Below, piece after piece: positions 20,241 through 31,169 of a DNA stretch of 64,000 nt. Numbering within the stretch: the stretch's first letter is position 1; each line of letters starts with the position of its first letter. The notes beneath the pieces are model-generated. The model saw only the letters and a program-made list of their open reading frames with translations, was not told where the DNA came from and made no database searches. The stretch lies in the NCBI GenBank assembly GCA_016271365.2, contig CM057452.1, forward strand, positions 1,241,021,001-1,241,085,000. The letters are read 5' to 3'. Origin of the DNA: Neoceratodus forsteri (taxonomy: Eukaryota > Chordata > Ceratodontiformes > Ceratodontidae). Both the position numbers and the translations under genes were made by a program.

Positions 20241-21895
20241 TTTATTTATTTATTTATTTATTCATTTCAGTCTAGGATTACAAGACCTTTGAGCCAAGGC
20301 TCTTTTACAAAGGTTTCACATCAGCATGTGCAACAGTCATAATTTTTAGTTACAAACATAGTCATTGACTGACAGACATGTAATAACCAGTACAAAGACT
20401 TGAGCATTGAGCAAGACAACGGAAGGAGGGTGGGTGGGGAAGTGAGGGTAGGAGATCATGGGGAAGGAGGGTGCAGGGGTAAGGGGGAGTATGGGAGGTG
20501 GTTGGGGTGGGGGCAGGAGTGAAGATATGGGGGGAAGGTGAGCAAGGGCAGGAGACAGTGCAGCCAGGGGGCCTTGTTGAGGGAATATGACAGGTAAGGT
20601 GCTAGGGGTGCAAAGACTGATTGTAAGTGCTGAGTGCTGGGGCATGTGTAGCTGCAATGGTGGAAATGTTAAGATGGGCAATCGCAGGATGCAAGCAGTG
20701 AGAAGCACAGCTTGGACTTGAAGAGGCCGAGTATTGGAGCGGTCACTATGGCACTGCCAAGAGAGCTGAGCCAGTTGGATGCCCGATAGGTGAATGATCT
20801 TTGTCCTTGGGTCATGCGACATCACGGGATATGTAGTAGATGGGAATTGGATCTCCTTGTAGTGACGTTCCTATGTCTAGGCTTAAGGAGGACACAGACA
20901 CCAGGTGGGGCAAGCCCCATTATAATTTTCTTGGCCGTGATGCAGGTTTGGTATTTTATGCGTTTGTCCAGCTGAAGCCATCCAGATTGGGAATAAAGGT
21001 CACATGTGTGGGTACAGCGATGTGAGCCAGTGATGAGACGACAGGCCTTATTCGGGGAGGTCGTGATATGTTTGAGAGCACTGGTAGTTACAGATCCATA
21101 TATGATAAGACCATGGTCTATGATGCTGATGATGGAGCTTTGGATGGCCACAGACAGTGCTTCTGGGGTTAGGTGTTTCCTGTGCTAGAATAATATGCCT
21201 AACCTCACATTGGCAGACTTTGCAACATTGCTGATATGGACAGCGTATGAGAGGTGGGGATCAAGCGTGATGCCGAGGTACTTGAACGATTGTGTTTGCT
21301 CTAGGATGGCTCCTTGTTCAGTTGCAATGGAAAGGTGGAGTTGTTTATTTTTGTTTTGGGGGCTGCAGAAGACCATAGACTTGTTTTTTTTTCTGATTGA
21401 GAAGCAGTTTATGATTTAGGAACCAGGATTCGATGGAGGAGAAGGCCCACTGAAGTTTATTTTGTAATTGGATTGGATCAGGGTCCGAGATGAGGATCAC
21501 AGCATCGTCGGTGTAGAGAATTATTTGTTCTGGGCAGCTGCCCGATAGTGAGTTTAAGAATAGGCTGAAGAGGAGGGGTCCCAGAATGGAGCCCTGGGGG
21601 ACTCCCGAGCAGACTGGTCTAGGGTCCGAGAGTGTATCAGCGATTCTTTCTGTTTGGGACCATTCTTCAAATTAGCTCTTAAACCAGCCAATGGAGTCAG
21701 TTGACAGCCCAGTGTTCTGAAGCTGGACAAGCAGGAGGCGATGATTGACAGTGTCAAAGGCTTTAGTTAAGTCAATGTAGTTTGAGCCTAGTAGTTCACT
21801 GGAGTCAAGTGCATTGTGGATTGCGCCAGTGAATTCAAATAGGGTTGTGGATATGCTGTGACCTTTGTGGAACCTGTGTTGTTGCTTGCAATTAT
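20240..21895 (-). pseudogene. L2-like LINE, RT and 3' end with (AAAT)n tail
   Basis: Reading leftwards: YIDLTKAFDTVNHRLLL (about 21745-21795), GVPQGSILGPLLFSLFL (about 21555-21605), the active-site box LYTDDAVIL (about 21490-21520), SFKYLGITLDPHLSYAVHI (21185-21376), and the C-terminal part (20822-21151). The 3' untranslated region runs to a (TTTAT/TTTA)n tract at 20238-20265, which is the (AAAT)n tail in sense orientation. Both catalytic aspartates (TDD) are intact, but stops near 21185 and elsewhere break the frame. The endonuclease is missing, so it is 5' truncated. It sits against the right end of foldback family 2 copy 1. Confidence 0.88.
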
Positions 21896-22955
21896 ATATT
21901 ATAGTTAGGGTTCAACAGTCACTCTATTGTTAATCCCAATATCTTGCACTTTAATAACTTTGCAACCATTTCACCGATTCACCTGAAATTTTGCATGCAT
22001 CGTTTGGTAGCATAGATCCCTGGATATAGCAAGTATTGTTCCAGTGGGATGTACAGTTGGGGAGCTACAGAATGTCACCAAATGTGAAAATGCCACTTTT
22101 TTGTCAATTTCTTTGTCACACCATTTCTCCAAAACTGCTTTGTGCTTTAGTCCAAAACTTTTAGGGTGTATGGGGTACGGGTCACAGATGTGCCTTTTGA
22201 AGGTTTGGTGAAAAAATATTAATCCGTTCAAAAGTTATTAAATGGCTGTCCCATGCAAAAGTACCAGTTCTCTTTTGCAAAAGTACTTTCTCTTTTACAA
22301 ATGGGGTCAGTTCTTTCTTGGTTGCGCCAGTTTGTTTTCAGTTGTAACATGAATAAAATGTTATAATTCACAAAATAATGTCCCTTGGTAAACCCCAATG
22401 GTTGTGTTTAACTAATATGGGCCAGAGGAATGCAATGCTGGCATCAGTTTTTTTATTAGATGCCCGGAAATATGTTTATTTTAAACGGGCTGATTTGATG
22501 TTGCAAATTTGCAACACTACTTTTGCAACACTTTTTTCAAACTGTGATACTATTTGTAGCAAATTAAGACACTGTTTCACAAAACACCCTTGGTAATGCC
22601 ACAAACTGTGGCACTTTGGCAAAAGTAGTGTCAACATTTGAGGCACTATTTTCAAAGCATTTCTGTTTCTTTGTTACTTCACACAAATAAACGGTTAGGA
22701 CTTTTGGTCTGAAATTTGCAGGGTAGAAAGGGCTTGCCCCACATTTGTGCATTTTGCTGGTTTGATGATAAAATTTACATTGGTTTTATACTTATTACAT
22801 TCCGAAGTTTAGAAATTTCCCATAGGATAACACTGGCTATTGTGGTATCTTTCAGTGGCTATATCTTGAAAACACTTCAATATATGGATTTTTCACTAAA
22901 CGCACCTTAGTCCACCTTTAGATGAATAAAGCAAGTATGCATGTTGCCAGGCCTT
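21896..22955. other. Unassigned AT-rich sequence with foldback-2-like edge
   Basis: Begins with TATAGTTAGGGTTCAACAGTCA (first 20 bases compared), resembling the ends of foldback family 2, then about 1 kb of non-coding sequence including repeated CAAAAGTA motifs near 22257-22290. No protein match. Confidence 0.4.
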
Positions 22956-23040
22956 GATTACAGCTGCAGTGGATTTCTTTTCCAGTGTCCCAATGATAAC
23001 TGTGATACTGTGCAATTTGCAGCACAAGGGTTACTTGGAA

Positions 23041-23660
23041 TGCCTGTAGCCCTATGCTTGTCTCTACACTTATGGACAGATGAGAGAGCAGGGCCCATAG
23101 GGCCCTGCTCTCTCACTGGGAAATAGGGGTTAATTACAATATCTCTGCACTTATGGATAGATGGGAGTGCAGGACCCGGAGGACCCTGTGCTCCCACAAA
23201 TGGATAACATTATGCAGTAATGGGAGTACAGAGTCCACAGGGAGATAAGGGTTAATTACAATATCTCTACAGTTATGGCTAGATGGAAGCACAGGGCCAT
23301 GAGAGCCCTGTGCTTCCACAGGAAGATGACAGTTACTTACAATGTTTGCACATTTATGGATAGATGGGAGCACAGGTCCCATAGGGCCCTGTGCTACCAC
23401 AAATAGACACCATTATGGAATGATGGCAGCAAAGGGCCTGGAGGGCCCTGCACTGCCACAGGGAGATGATGGTTAATTACAATGTCTCTACACTTATGGT
23501 TGGATAGGCACACAGGACCCAGAGGGCCATGAGGTCCCACATGAAAATCAGGGACAATTACAATATGTATGCATGAGAGCATAGAGCCTGGAGATCCCTG
23601 TGCTCCCACAACACACTATAGACTGATGGTAAGGGCCCCGCGCTCCCACAAACACATCAG
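23041..23660. repeat. Tandem array, ~90 bp units with GC-rich hairpins
   Basis: Units carry a variant of GGGAGCACAGGGCCC next to AGGGCCCTGTGCTCCCA, a small perfect or near-perfect hairpin, then GGGTTAATTACAATATCTCT and ACTTATGGATAGATGG. About seven units are visible, with pairs forming a ~180 bp higher-order period. Minus-strand frames (22958-23197, 23134-23400, 23394-23609) look collagen-like (GPxGP) only because the hairpin encodes Gly-Pro. Confidence 0.82.
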
Positions 23661-23690
23661 GGTAAGATTACATGTTCTCAAAAAGTAAGG

Positions 23691-24143
23691 AAATTCATTG
23701 CAAAAACTTTGTTAATGCATCAGTTAGGGTTCATGTTAAAGCGACAAAAGTATGGAAATGAGGTGTTAGGACTCCCAACCCTAACACCCCATACCACTCT
23801 TCATGCACAACAAACCGTACCACACCACACCACACCCACCCTACACACAGCAACAGGCATTGGGGTGTGCCTTGGGGTCTTCAGTCTTAATGCTCACCCC
23901 ATTCTCCTGTGCTCTAACATCTCAGCTTCCTTACACATGGTTTGGGGTGAGCATTAGGGCCGATGACCCTGAGGCACACCCCGATGACTGTTGCTGTGTG
24001 TAGGGTGGGGGTGGGCTGGTACAGTTGGTTGTTGGGGAAGGGTGGTGTGGTGTGTTATGGTTGGGAACTCTAACGCCTCATTTCTGTACTTTTGTTGCAT
24101 TACTATGAACCCTAATTGAAGTATTAATGAAGTGTTTTGCAAA

Positions 24144-24150
<7 letters not shown>
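23691..24150. mobile_element. Foldback family 2, copy 2 (~460 bp)
   Basis: Left arm: AAATTCATTGCAAAAACTTT (23691 on), GCATCAGTTAGGGTTCAT, CAAAAGTATGGAAATGAGG, CACACAGCAACAGGCATTGG. Right arm has the complements in reverse order up to TTTTGCAAATGAATAT (24134-24149). The turn is near 23920. It has longer arms than copy 1 and is followed by an (AT)n(AC)n microsatellite at 24147-24196. Confidence 0.8.
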
Positions 24151-24195
<45 letters not shown>

Positions 24196-24196
24196 T
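24147..24196. repeat. (AT)n-(AC)n microsatellite
   Basis: About 16 AT repeats followed by about 8 AC repeats, directly at the end of foldback family 2 copy 2. Confidence 0.9.
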
Positions 24197-24296
24197 GTTT
24201 ACGCATCTAATAGGGTTGAATCACAAAACATACAAAGTAGAGAAATGACACATTAGGGCTAAAAGTTGCTGGAAGCTTTGTGAATATGTGATGTTG

Positions 24297-24830
24297 TTTT
24301 GTTGGCACCGGCCCATCGGCGCAGCGGTTGGATTTCTGCTTGCGATGCCGACGACCCAGATTCAGGAGTGGACTCAGGTCGCTGGAGGGCCAGCCGGGGG
24401 GACTGCTCACCTTCTCCATGGGGGAGGGAGGGACAGGATCTTGGCTTGTCTGACCCCGGTTGGAGGTACGAGGTACAGCAAGCTGGCAGAACAGACCAAC
24501 AGGGAGCTGTGTGGTGGACGTCGGCATAATGCCTTAATGTCAGGGCTTACACCACACAGAGAGAAAAAAGGGAGCACAGGTAGATAGAGCTCTAGTGCCA
24601 GCCCTGATTGAGACTGCCTGCCTGACCACCGGGGGATCTGACGAGACAAGAAGATATCAGGGTGCCTGGGCCCCACCCCGTACCCGCCTGGCGGGGTATA
24701 GTCACGGCTCCTAGGGGAAAGCCCCTGGGATTCAGGTAGGCCAGTTGTGGGGGGGGCACATAGGAGTCTCCCGAAGAAGCGTAGCTCCGGGGTGGGGGTA
24801 GGGAGGAGAAATAGAAAGTAAAAACAAAAA
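24297..24830 (+). repeat. Possible tRNA-headed SINE
   Basis: An A-box-like GGCGCAGCGGTTGG (24318-24331) and a B-box-like AGATTCAGGAG (24358-24368) lie about 40 bp apart. The next ~100 bp resembles the segment at 36243-36360 inside a hAT element (shared ATGCCG..., CAGATTCAG/CAGGTTCAG, GCTGG-GG blocks). The rest is GC-rich, unlike its neighbours. A SINE is the best reading, but the boxes are degenerate and no poly(A) or repeat tail is clear. Confidence 0.35.
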
Positions 24831-24839
24831 TGCAGTGTT

Positions 24840-26520
24840 GGCATTACCCTAATGGCAGTATCCTCTATGCAACCATTGCTTCACCAATATTTTACTTTGT
24901 TGGCAAGTCATTGCCATTATTCTGGTAATGCCAATATGGCTTTGTATGATTGCTCAAACCCAGGGATTGTTTTACCCAAATGTTTAATTTTCTTACTTTT
25001 TTTACACTTTTCGCTTCAACCCGAATAGATGCATTTTGCAATTTATTTCATTATGTAAAAAAATATGACAACTGACATGTTTAACTTCCCCCTGTCTTAC
25101 ACCCCCATAACAAATATTGCAATTTAATTATTACTGTTCATGACCCACAAACTGCTTTGAGAATGCAGACCACCTGTCAAGCAGCTACATATTATGCAGC
25201 ATAGTTCAGCTGCATGTTCACAATCATGTCCTTACAAAGCCATCTAGATTTTTTTTAGTTTCAGACTGTCACAAACATGAATTAATATATCATGACAGTG
25301 GTTTTGTGAGTAATGAAAACAGGCTCACAAGTAATGAAAGCAAGACCCGTTTTCATGATGTTTCATTCTAATTTTAGTAATATTTTAAAACTATTGGTTA
25401 TTTTTTTCAACAAAATCCCTTGAAATGTCAAACCTACTCCATTATTGGTCACATAACTTGCATATTTAACTTCCCACTCATTTTCTTGTTTTTCATTCAT
25501 ATAGGATTCTCTTCTCCTTCCTGTTTTTTGACCACGAAGGTTCACGAACACAGAGGTCTCATATCACAAATGTGGGTTTCTGTTCACAGAAGTGATGTGT
25601 GTCAGTTTAGAAGAAAATCAAGTTATGAAAGATTTATGAAACAATAACGGCATACACACAAAACAGTATGTTGTTTTCTTTATTTACAGATTAAAAAGGC
25701 CTTCATTACAGGGACACTGTTAGCCCTTTTTCGCAGCATATTATTTCTAATTGATAAACATAATTCTATGATTGCTTACCTACAATATAATTCATTGATG
25801 ATGCATTTTTTTATCTGCTTCTCTTCTTAGGACTGACATACATGCTAATGGTGTAGTTAAACCCCACCTTGTATTGTTTCTGATCCTTGATCTACTCTTG
25901 TTGCAAAACTCCTGAGCATTAGGAACACGCCTAAACAATGCAGTCTCTCATGATGCAAGAGCCTCTTCTCCTACCACTGCATCTTGACTGTCTAGATTAT
26001 GTTGATCATGTTCCTAAGTCCATCCAGAAAGTAAGCCATAGGAGTTAATGAATGCCTGTAAAGAAACAAGTTGTTGTGTGGTAATACCAATGTGGGTGGC
26101 AGTAGGTTTTTCACTTTTGAAAATATATATTTGTTTTTTAACTGGAGACATTTTGAGGCCTAAGGGGTGACATTGTCCTTTTAAGTCACTACCAAAGAAT
26201 ACTTTTTGGTCAAAACTGTCTCACAGCTGTTTTGTGCTACTGTATCTGTGAGAAAAAAAAATGTTCTTAAAACTTATTTATATGCATTTCTAACTTTCTA
26301 GAACTTGCAAGGTTCTGAACAGACCTTTACCAAATTTACAAGATCCAGCAATCCTTGCACCGACAAACCGTGCAGTATGCCATCCGGGATCACTCACTAA
26401 GACTGGGATTTAACAGAGAAATGCCAGTTCAGCCATAATATATGGGTACAGCCACGTGCCTAAAATGTATCTGTTAATTAAACCTACTGTATATTTAATA
26501 TTCTATGCAACAGCTTATAA
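24840..26520. other. Unassigned AT-rich DNA
   Basis: About 1.7 kb of AT-rich sequence with no coding or repeat structure I can support. Confidence 0.45.
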
Positions 26521-26523
26521 TAA

Positions 26524-26645
26524 GCATTTTATTCAATGTGGAATGTCGCTTTCTTTGTTCCCTTGCAATGAATGACTGACTAACACAATGGCATGAGTGT
26601 AAATGAACAAAGAAAGCAGTATTCCCCACTGAATAAAAAAATATT
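26524..26645. repeat. Palindromic mini-element (~120 bp)
   Basis: TTTATTCAATGTGGAATGTC and CTTTCTTTGTTC (26529-26560) return as complements GAACAAAGAAAG and TTCCCCACTGAATAAA (26607-26636), making a stem of about 45 bp with scattered mismatches. It has the shape of a small MITE; no target duplication was identified. Confidence 0.65.
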
Positions 26646-26726
26646 TCAAGTTACTTGATTAGATTTCCTAAGCATACTATGGGATGTACTTCATCCTGTA
26701 ATGTTTTCAAATTGTCTTCAAGTATA

Positions 26727-27704
26727 TGGGCCAGAAATTCAAAGCCCCGGCGCAAGCTGTGACAATGGCAGCTTACGCCGAGTGCGGTGCACCCGGGACC
26801 CTGCACCCAAATTTCTATTTATCAGGGTCCCGGTGCCTAAGTCCAGTGGCTTGTGGCAAAGGGGGTGCTGTGCCTGACGTATGGTACACCAACCTGGAAT
26901 GCTGCAACAGTTGCGAGGAGTCTGCAGCACCCATGGACAGGGACTAGCAACTGGGCACTGTCCCCCAACACCGCTGCACCAACAGCACCAGTTCCGCAAC
27001 ACTCCCAGGTACCCTGGTGGGCTAGTGCCCCCCTACCCATCTCACCACTCTCACCCCCCTCCCATACCTGATCCGGCGACCAGCACAGCCCTCCATATGC
27101 CACCCCAGGCAGCCGCCGAATGGGTAATCCATGAGTGTACTGTATACTGTATACAGTACATGCACCGACGGCTCATTCGGCGGCCGGCCATGGTGGTGTG
27201 TGGAGGGCTGTGCCGGTCACCAGATCAGGGAACGGGAGGGGGGTGAGAGTGCTGAGATGGGTGGGGGGTTGGCAGGATGCATGGATGTGGGTGTTGGGGA
27301 CCGTGATGGGGGTGAGAGGGGGACCACAGGACCACCAGGGATCACTCGCCAGGGATGGATGGGGTGGGCCACACAGTGGCACGTACAGGATGACCCCCCC
27401 AGGAACTGTCTAAGTCCCCCTTAGACCTGCCCCTTGCTGGTCTAAGGGTACTTGGCACTTGGTTCCTGGGGGGTTCTTTCAAATTCTGGATCTGAGGGCT
27501 GCAGCAGTCTCAGTCTGCCGCAAGACCCCAGCACCATGCCACAGCCACTTTCATGGCACAAGGATGGTGCTAGAACACTTTGGTGCAGACAGCCTGCTGG
27601 GTGACGCAGGCTGCCTCTCAAATTTCCACTTGGCGCAGCCCTTGGCACAGACCTGTTTGACGCAAACACCTTGCATCAATCTAAGGCCTTTGAAAATCCG
27701 TCCC
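26727..27704. mobile_element. Foldback element II (~978 bp, TIR TGGGCC...)
   Basis: The ends TGGGCCAGAAATTCAAAG (left) and, reversed, TGGGACGGATTTTCAAAG (right) are inverted repeats, flanked by TA on both sides. Inside, ACCAGCACAGCCCTCCA (27079-27095) returns as its complement TGGAGGGCTGTGCCGGTCA (27201-27219), and the centre is TGTACTGTATACTGTATACA with CCGCCGAATG opposite CATTCGGCGG. TA flanks suggest a Tc1/mariner-like mover, but the duplication is only 2 bp and could be chance. Non-coding; the GC-rich frames inside are not genes. Confidence 0.75.
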
Positions 27705-28033
27705 ATATTTCTTGTATTTTTTGTTTTAGTTAACTATCACTTTGTTCTCTCACTCTTACTTTCAAGCATTCATTGTACTGGTTTCCAGTCAACACACTTT
27801 GCTGTAAGTTGCACACTATACTACAAAATAATTATGGGGGGCTGGGGCTGTTTTTTTCACAGCATGTATAGCAGTTTATATACTTTTTGTTTGTATTTAG
27901 TACTTTTGTTGTTGCTATATTTGAATCACTAACCAATTTACTCCCCATGATCAGTTGTCATGGAGATATCAAATTAAATTTAAACACAAACTTGATTTAC
28001 TGTAAATTAGTGTTCTGTTTCAAGCTGACTGTA
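27705..28033. other. Unassigned spacer
   Basis: AT-rich, nothing recognised. A frame at 27459-27932 spans the edge of foldback II and is not supported as a gene. Confidence 0.4.
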
Positions 28034-28856
28034 CAGTTGAAGCCTCTTAAAGGGGATGCCTCCGTGAATAGGTTTTCATCCCCTTTAAATGGGTGTCTCA
28101 TATAACAGAAGATCCAGAAACCACAATGTACAGAGACAAACAGGGCAAACAAATAAAAGGAACAAATGGAGACATTAACACTAAAACAGCAATGTACAGA
28201 GACAAACAGAACAAATAAACATCAGGAACAAACAGAGACATACATTAACACTAAAACAGCACGTACTGAGACAAACAGAGCAAACAAACATCAGGAACAA
28301 ATGGAAATATAGATTAACACTAAAACAGCACCTACTGATTTCAGCTCTTTTGTGATTTTGTGCTGTATGTCTCAAGTTAGAATGTTACTTTATTTTATTG
28401 AGAAAAAAAATATTAAAAAGTATTTAAAAACAGTACAGAGTTTTGCTACCTTGGACATTGATGCACCTGGCTCCTGCAGCACTTTGATAACCTTCACTTT
28501 GTCTGCCAAGAGAAGATCCACTCATTTGGACTCCATCAGGACAGATAGATGTGCACAGGTAACAGCAAGAGACAAAGCATATGTCGATTAGCAGTTTGTG
28601 ACTCTTTTTATGCAGTATGTACTAATTAAAAGTTAATTAGCCACACTGGATTATGTGTGAAATATCAAGTGTCTTAGGTGAAAATGATAGATAATGAGAG
28701 GACAGCACAGGAAATAGCCGCAAAATCATCCCCATTAAAGGCATTCCTATGTCCCCTTTAAAGGTGTGATACTTCCATTCAGTTACATAACCACTTAATC
28801 GTTGAATGGGGGATCGTCCCCTTAAAGCAAATGTCCCCATTAAGTGGCTTCAACTG
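28034..28856. mobile_element. Mariner/Tigger-type non-autonomous element (823 bp)
   Basis: Ends CAGTTGAAGCCTCTTAAAGG (left) and, reversed, CAGTTGAAGCCACTTAATGG (right), followed by further AGGGGA-type inverted similarity. TA lies outside each end (28032-28033, 28857-28858), the target used by Tc1/mariner and pogo elements. It contains a three-unit tandem repeat at 28119-28335 and no transposase frame. Confidence 0.8.
28119..28335. repeat. Tandem repeat, three ~70 bp units
   Basis: Units start near TACAGAGACAAACAG/ TACTGAGACAAACAG and end ATTAACACTAAAACAGCA; they lie wholly inside the mariner-type element. Confidence 0.85.
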
Positions 28857-29069
28857 TAATAGGAATTGACATCAGTGTGGCTTTTGGTAAATGGTATTGG
28901 TCATCAACACCTACTGGGTCATAATGTTGCACGTTTAATAGCGTACCACATTATGGCTAACCTGGTACAGCATTGCACTAGTGATCAAATGGTGCAATAC
29001 TGTGCATACTGCTGTATTTGGTATTGCATCATTCCACTTTCCCAGGCAGAGGATTAGACCTCTGCTCAG

Positions 29070-29335
29070 AGTGGGTTCTGCCGACCAGCTGCTGTGGCTC
29101 AATGGACTGAGCTACAGCAGCAGGGAAACCAGGCAGTGCTTCTGGGACCGGGTTTGATTCTCTGTCCCAGAAATTTAATTTCTTTTTAATCTTTGTGCAC
29201 TTCCCAACCTGAACACCCCCCCCACTGGAGGTGAGAATCTATATTGGGGGTTTGGGGTGTACCCCACCATAACAGGAGTTGGGGGGGCAGAGCCCCAACA
29301 GAAAAGAAAGATATGCTGCATGCAAGAATTGCACT
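29070..29335 (+). repeat. tRNA-derived SINE candidate
   Basis: A-box TGGCTCAATGG (29095-29105) and B-box GGTTTGATTCT (29151-29161) both fit RNA polymerase III promoter consensus and are spaced as in tRNA genes. The intervening bases do not fold as a normal tRNA gene (extra sequence, no anticodon arm I can draw), so a SINE head is more likely than a tRNA gene. The body has CTGGAGGTGAGAATC and GGGGGGGCAGAGCCCC, which resembles 50879-50930. Confidence 0.55.
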
Positions 29336-30069
29336 GTATCGGCAGTACATCTGTGCCATGCAGCATAGTGTTGTGTGCGGTATTGACCCCGTGCCTGGTC
29401 AACAAGGCAGATTTGTGGCATGCTGAAGTTTTGGCTGATGTCAAAGTTTTAATAGTATTCCACTTAGTGAAGCCTTGATTGTACTGCATACAGTCTTATT
29501 TGTTGATAGATAAGACTTGAAACATTTCAATTTGTTGATTGGTTAGTAGATGGATATTAGAACATTTCATGGCATGGTTTGATAGCAGAGTTCGGTGCCT
29601 GTGAGTAAATATAGCCTGTGATTGACTTTCACTGCATTATTAATTTGTATCATTAAACCTTATTTGTCTGTATTATATTTTATTTGTTTTGTGTGGAGGA
29701 CAGAAGTGGATGACTTAGGTTAAATTGATTCACTGTTTATATGGTTAATATTTATGATATATTACTTCTCACACGATGAGTGAGAAGGAAGATGGTAGAG
29801 CAATGTCAACAAAGTCAACATTATTTTCAAAAGGCAAAGCATACAATATCTTCCATTTTAATAGTAAAACTGGAGCCCAAGGACATAATTTGGTGAAACA
29901 AACTAAGCATGGGTCCTTCTTGTACTGTGATTTTCTCTTTTGACATGAGTAGTGCATGCCAGTAGAGTTTGTAATGCCTGTGTGAGCCAGCATGAATGAT
30001 GATCAGTCAAGGAAGAGAATCTGACAGTGTGAGCAGGGAGAAGCAAGTTAATGATGTGGGGAACCAGTG
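29336..30069. other. Unassigned AT-rich DNA
   Basis: Non-coding, no clear repeat. A run of similar short phrases (TTTGTTGAT, AACATTTCA) near 29500-29570 hints at a small duplication. Confidence 0.4.
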
Positions 30070-30345
30070 GAAATGTTTTATTTTTTATTTAGTTTTTTTT
30101 TTTACTGGGTAGGTGCGCTAGCCATAACGATGACTGTATTCAGGCACAACCCGGGGGCTTACAAGGCAGACATTGTAGGTATAACAAACAGTAGATTACA
30201 TCAAGATACATAAACAAGGTGTTGTGAAACATTAAACAATAAGCTAGGCAGCACAGGTAGTATACAGGGCATTTTGAAAAAACATTTAACAATAAGCTAA
30301 GCATTGCAGGTACAGAGCAGTCGAAATGATATGACTACTAGTAAA
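30070..30345 (-). repeat. Possible LINE 3' end (antisense) with internal duplication
   Basis: Starts with TTTATTTAGTTTTTTTTTTT, which would be an A-rich tail on the minus strand, then a conserved-looking GTGCGCTAGCCATAACGATG segment. The phrase CAATAAGCTA-GC...CAGGTA occurs twice (30237 and 30290 on). The assignment rests on tail shape only. Confidence 0.3.
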
Positions 30346-31139
30346 GTAGCATGCTTCTTCAATGTTATTTGGAGGTAGAAGACTTGGTTTGCTGGCCAAG
30401 GCACCTAGCTTCACCTGAGCTCTTTCCTTCTAAGACTGCTTGAAAGGCAGAGTAGAGAAACTTACCAGAGCAAGGGAGAAGGATTAAGACTTAGTTTGGC
30501 TAAGCAGATTTACTGTGTGGTGGTGTTTTTATTTTTTACTCACAGGGATTGCTACTGTTTGTTGCTAACATTTCATTGCTTTATTTTTTCTCTCGATTCA
30601 AATTGTTGTTGCTGGTATACCTTCTTCTGCATTATTACAAGGTGTGCCTACAGGTGATGCTAACAGATTACTGCTGTAATCTTCTGATTCAAATTGTCTT
30701 TTGCAAGGTATATCTTCTGTTACTGCTTTATTTTTCTCTGAGCAAAGTGTTTCTTACAGGGTATATCTTCTCTGAAATTATTACAGGTGGTGCTTTACAG
30801 GTTTTACAGTTTTATCTAACATTAGGATAAGCTTTCAGGGTTACTGCATTTGTTGTTGACTGATTGTTTCTGCTCTTACCTCCTTGTTCTTTAGTCCGTG
30901 GTTCTTCTTTTAGGCAGGGAAGGGCCCAGCCACCACCCCATCCCCAACCACCCCACGCCACACTCCTTTTATAGGGTACCACAGTTGTGACATTTCCTGT
31001 GGCAGAGCAGGAAGGGGCGGATCAGTGGGCCTCCACAAGGTGATCTCATTTATAGGGCACTAGTAATTTAACTTGTTATAACAAGTTAAACAAAGCACAA
31101 TTAAACCATTACTTGCATTTTTTTCTTTTTTTTCCTTCT
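30346..31139. other. Unassigned, with a 24 bp perfect palindrome
   Basis: AT-rich. At 31067-31090 the sequence TTTAACTTGTTA and its exact complement meet without a spacer. No gene seen. Confidence 0.5.
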
Positions 31140-31169
31140 AATTACTCTGACTAGGTTAAAACCCAGCAA

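Noticed and set aside
22958..23609. Collagen-like Gly-Pro-rich frames on the minus strand
   Set aside because: They fall exactly on the tandem hairpin units, have no Gly-X-Y regularity beyond a few residues, and change frame with each indel.
24407..24844. 145-codon minus-strand frame
   Set aside because: It lies in a GC-rich SINE-like segment and has overlapping frames in other phases.
27131..27424. Several overlapping Gly/Trp-rich frames
   Set aside because: They are produced by the GC-rich arms of foldback II.
29083..29165. A functional tRNA gene
   Set aside because: A and B boxes are present but I cannot draw a proper anticodon arm or acceptor stem; a SINE head fits better.
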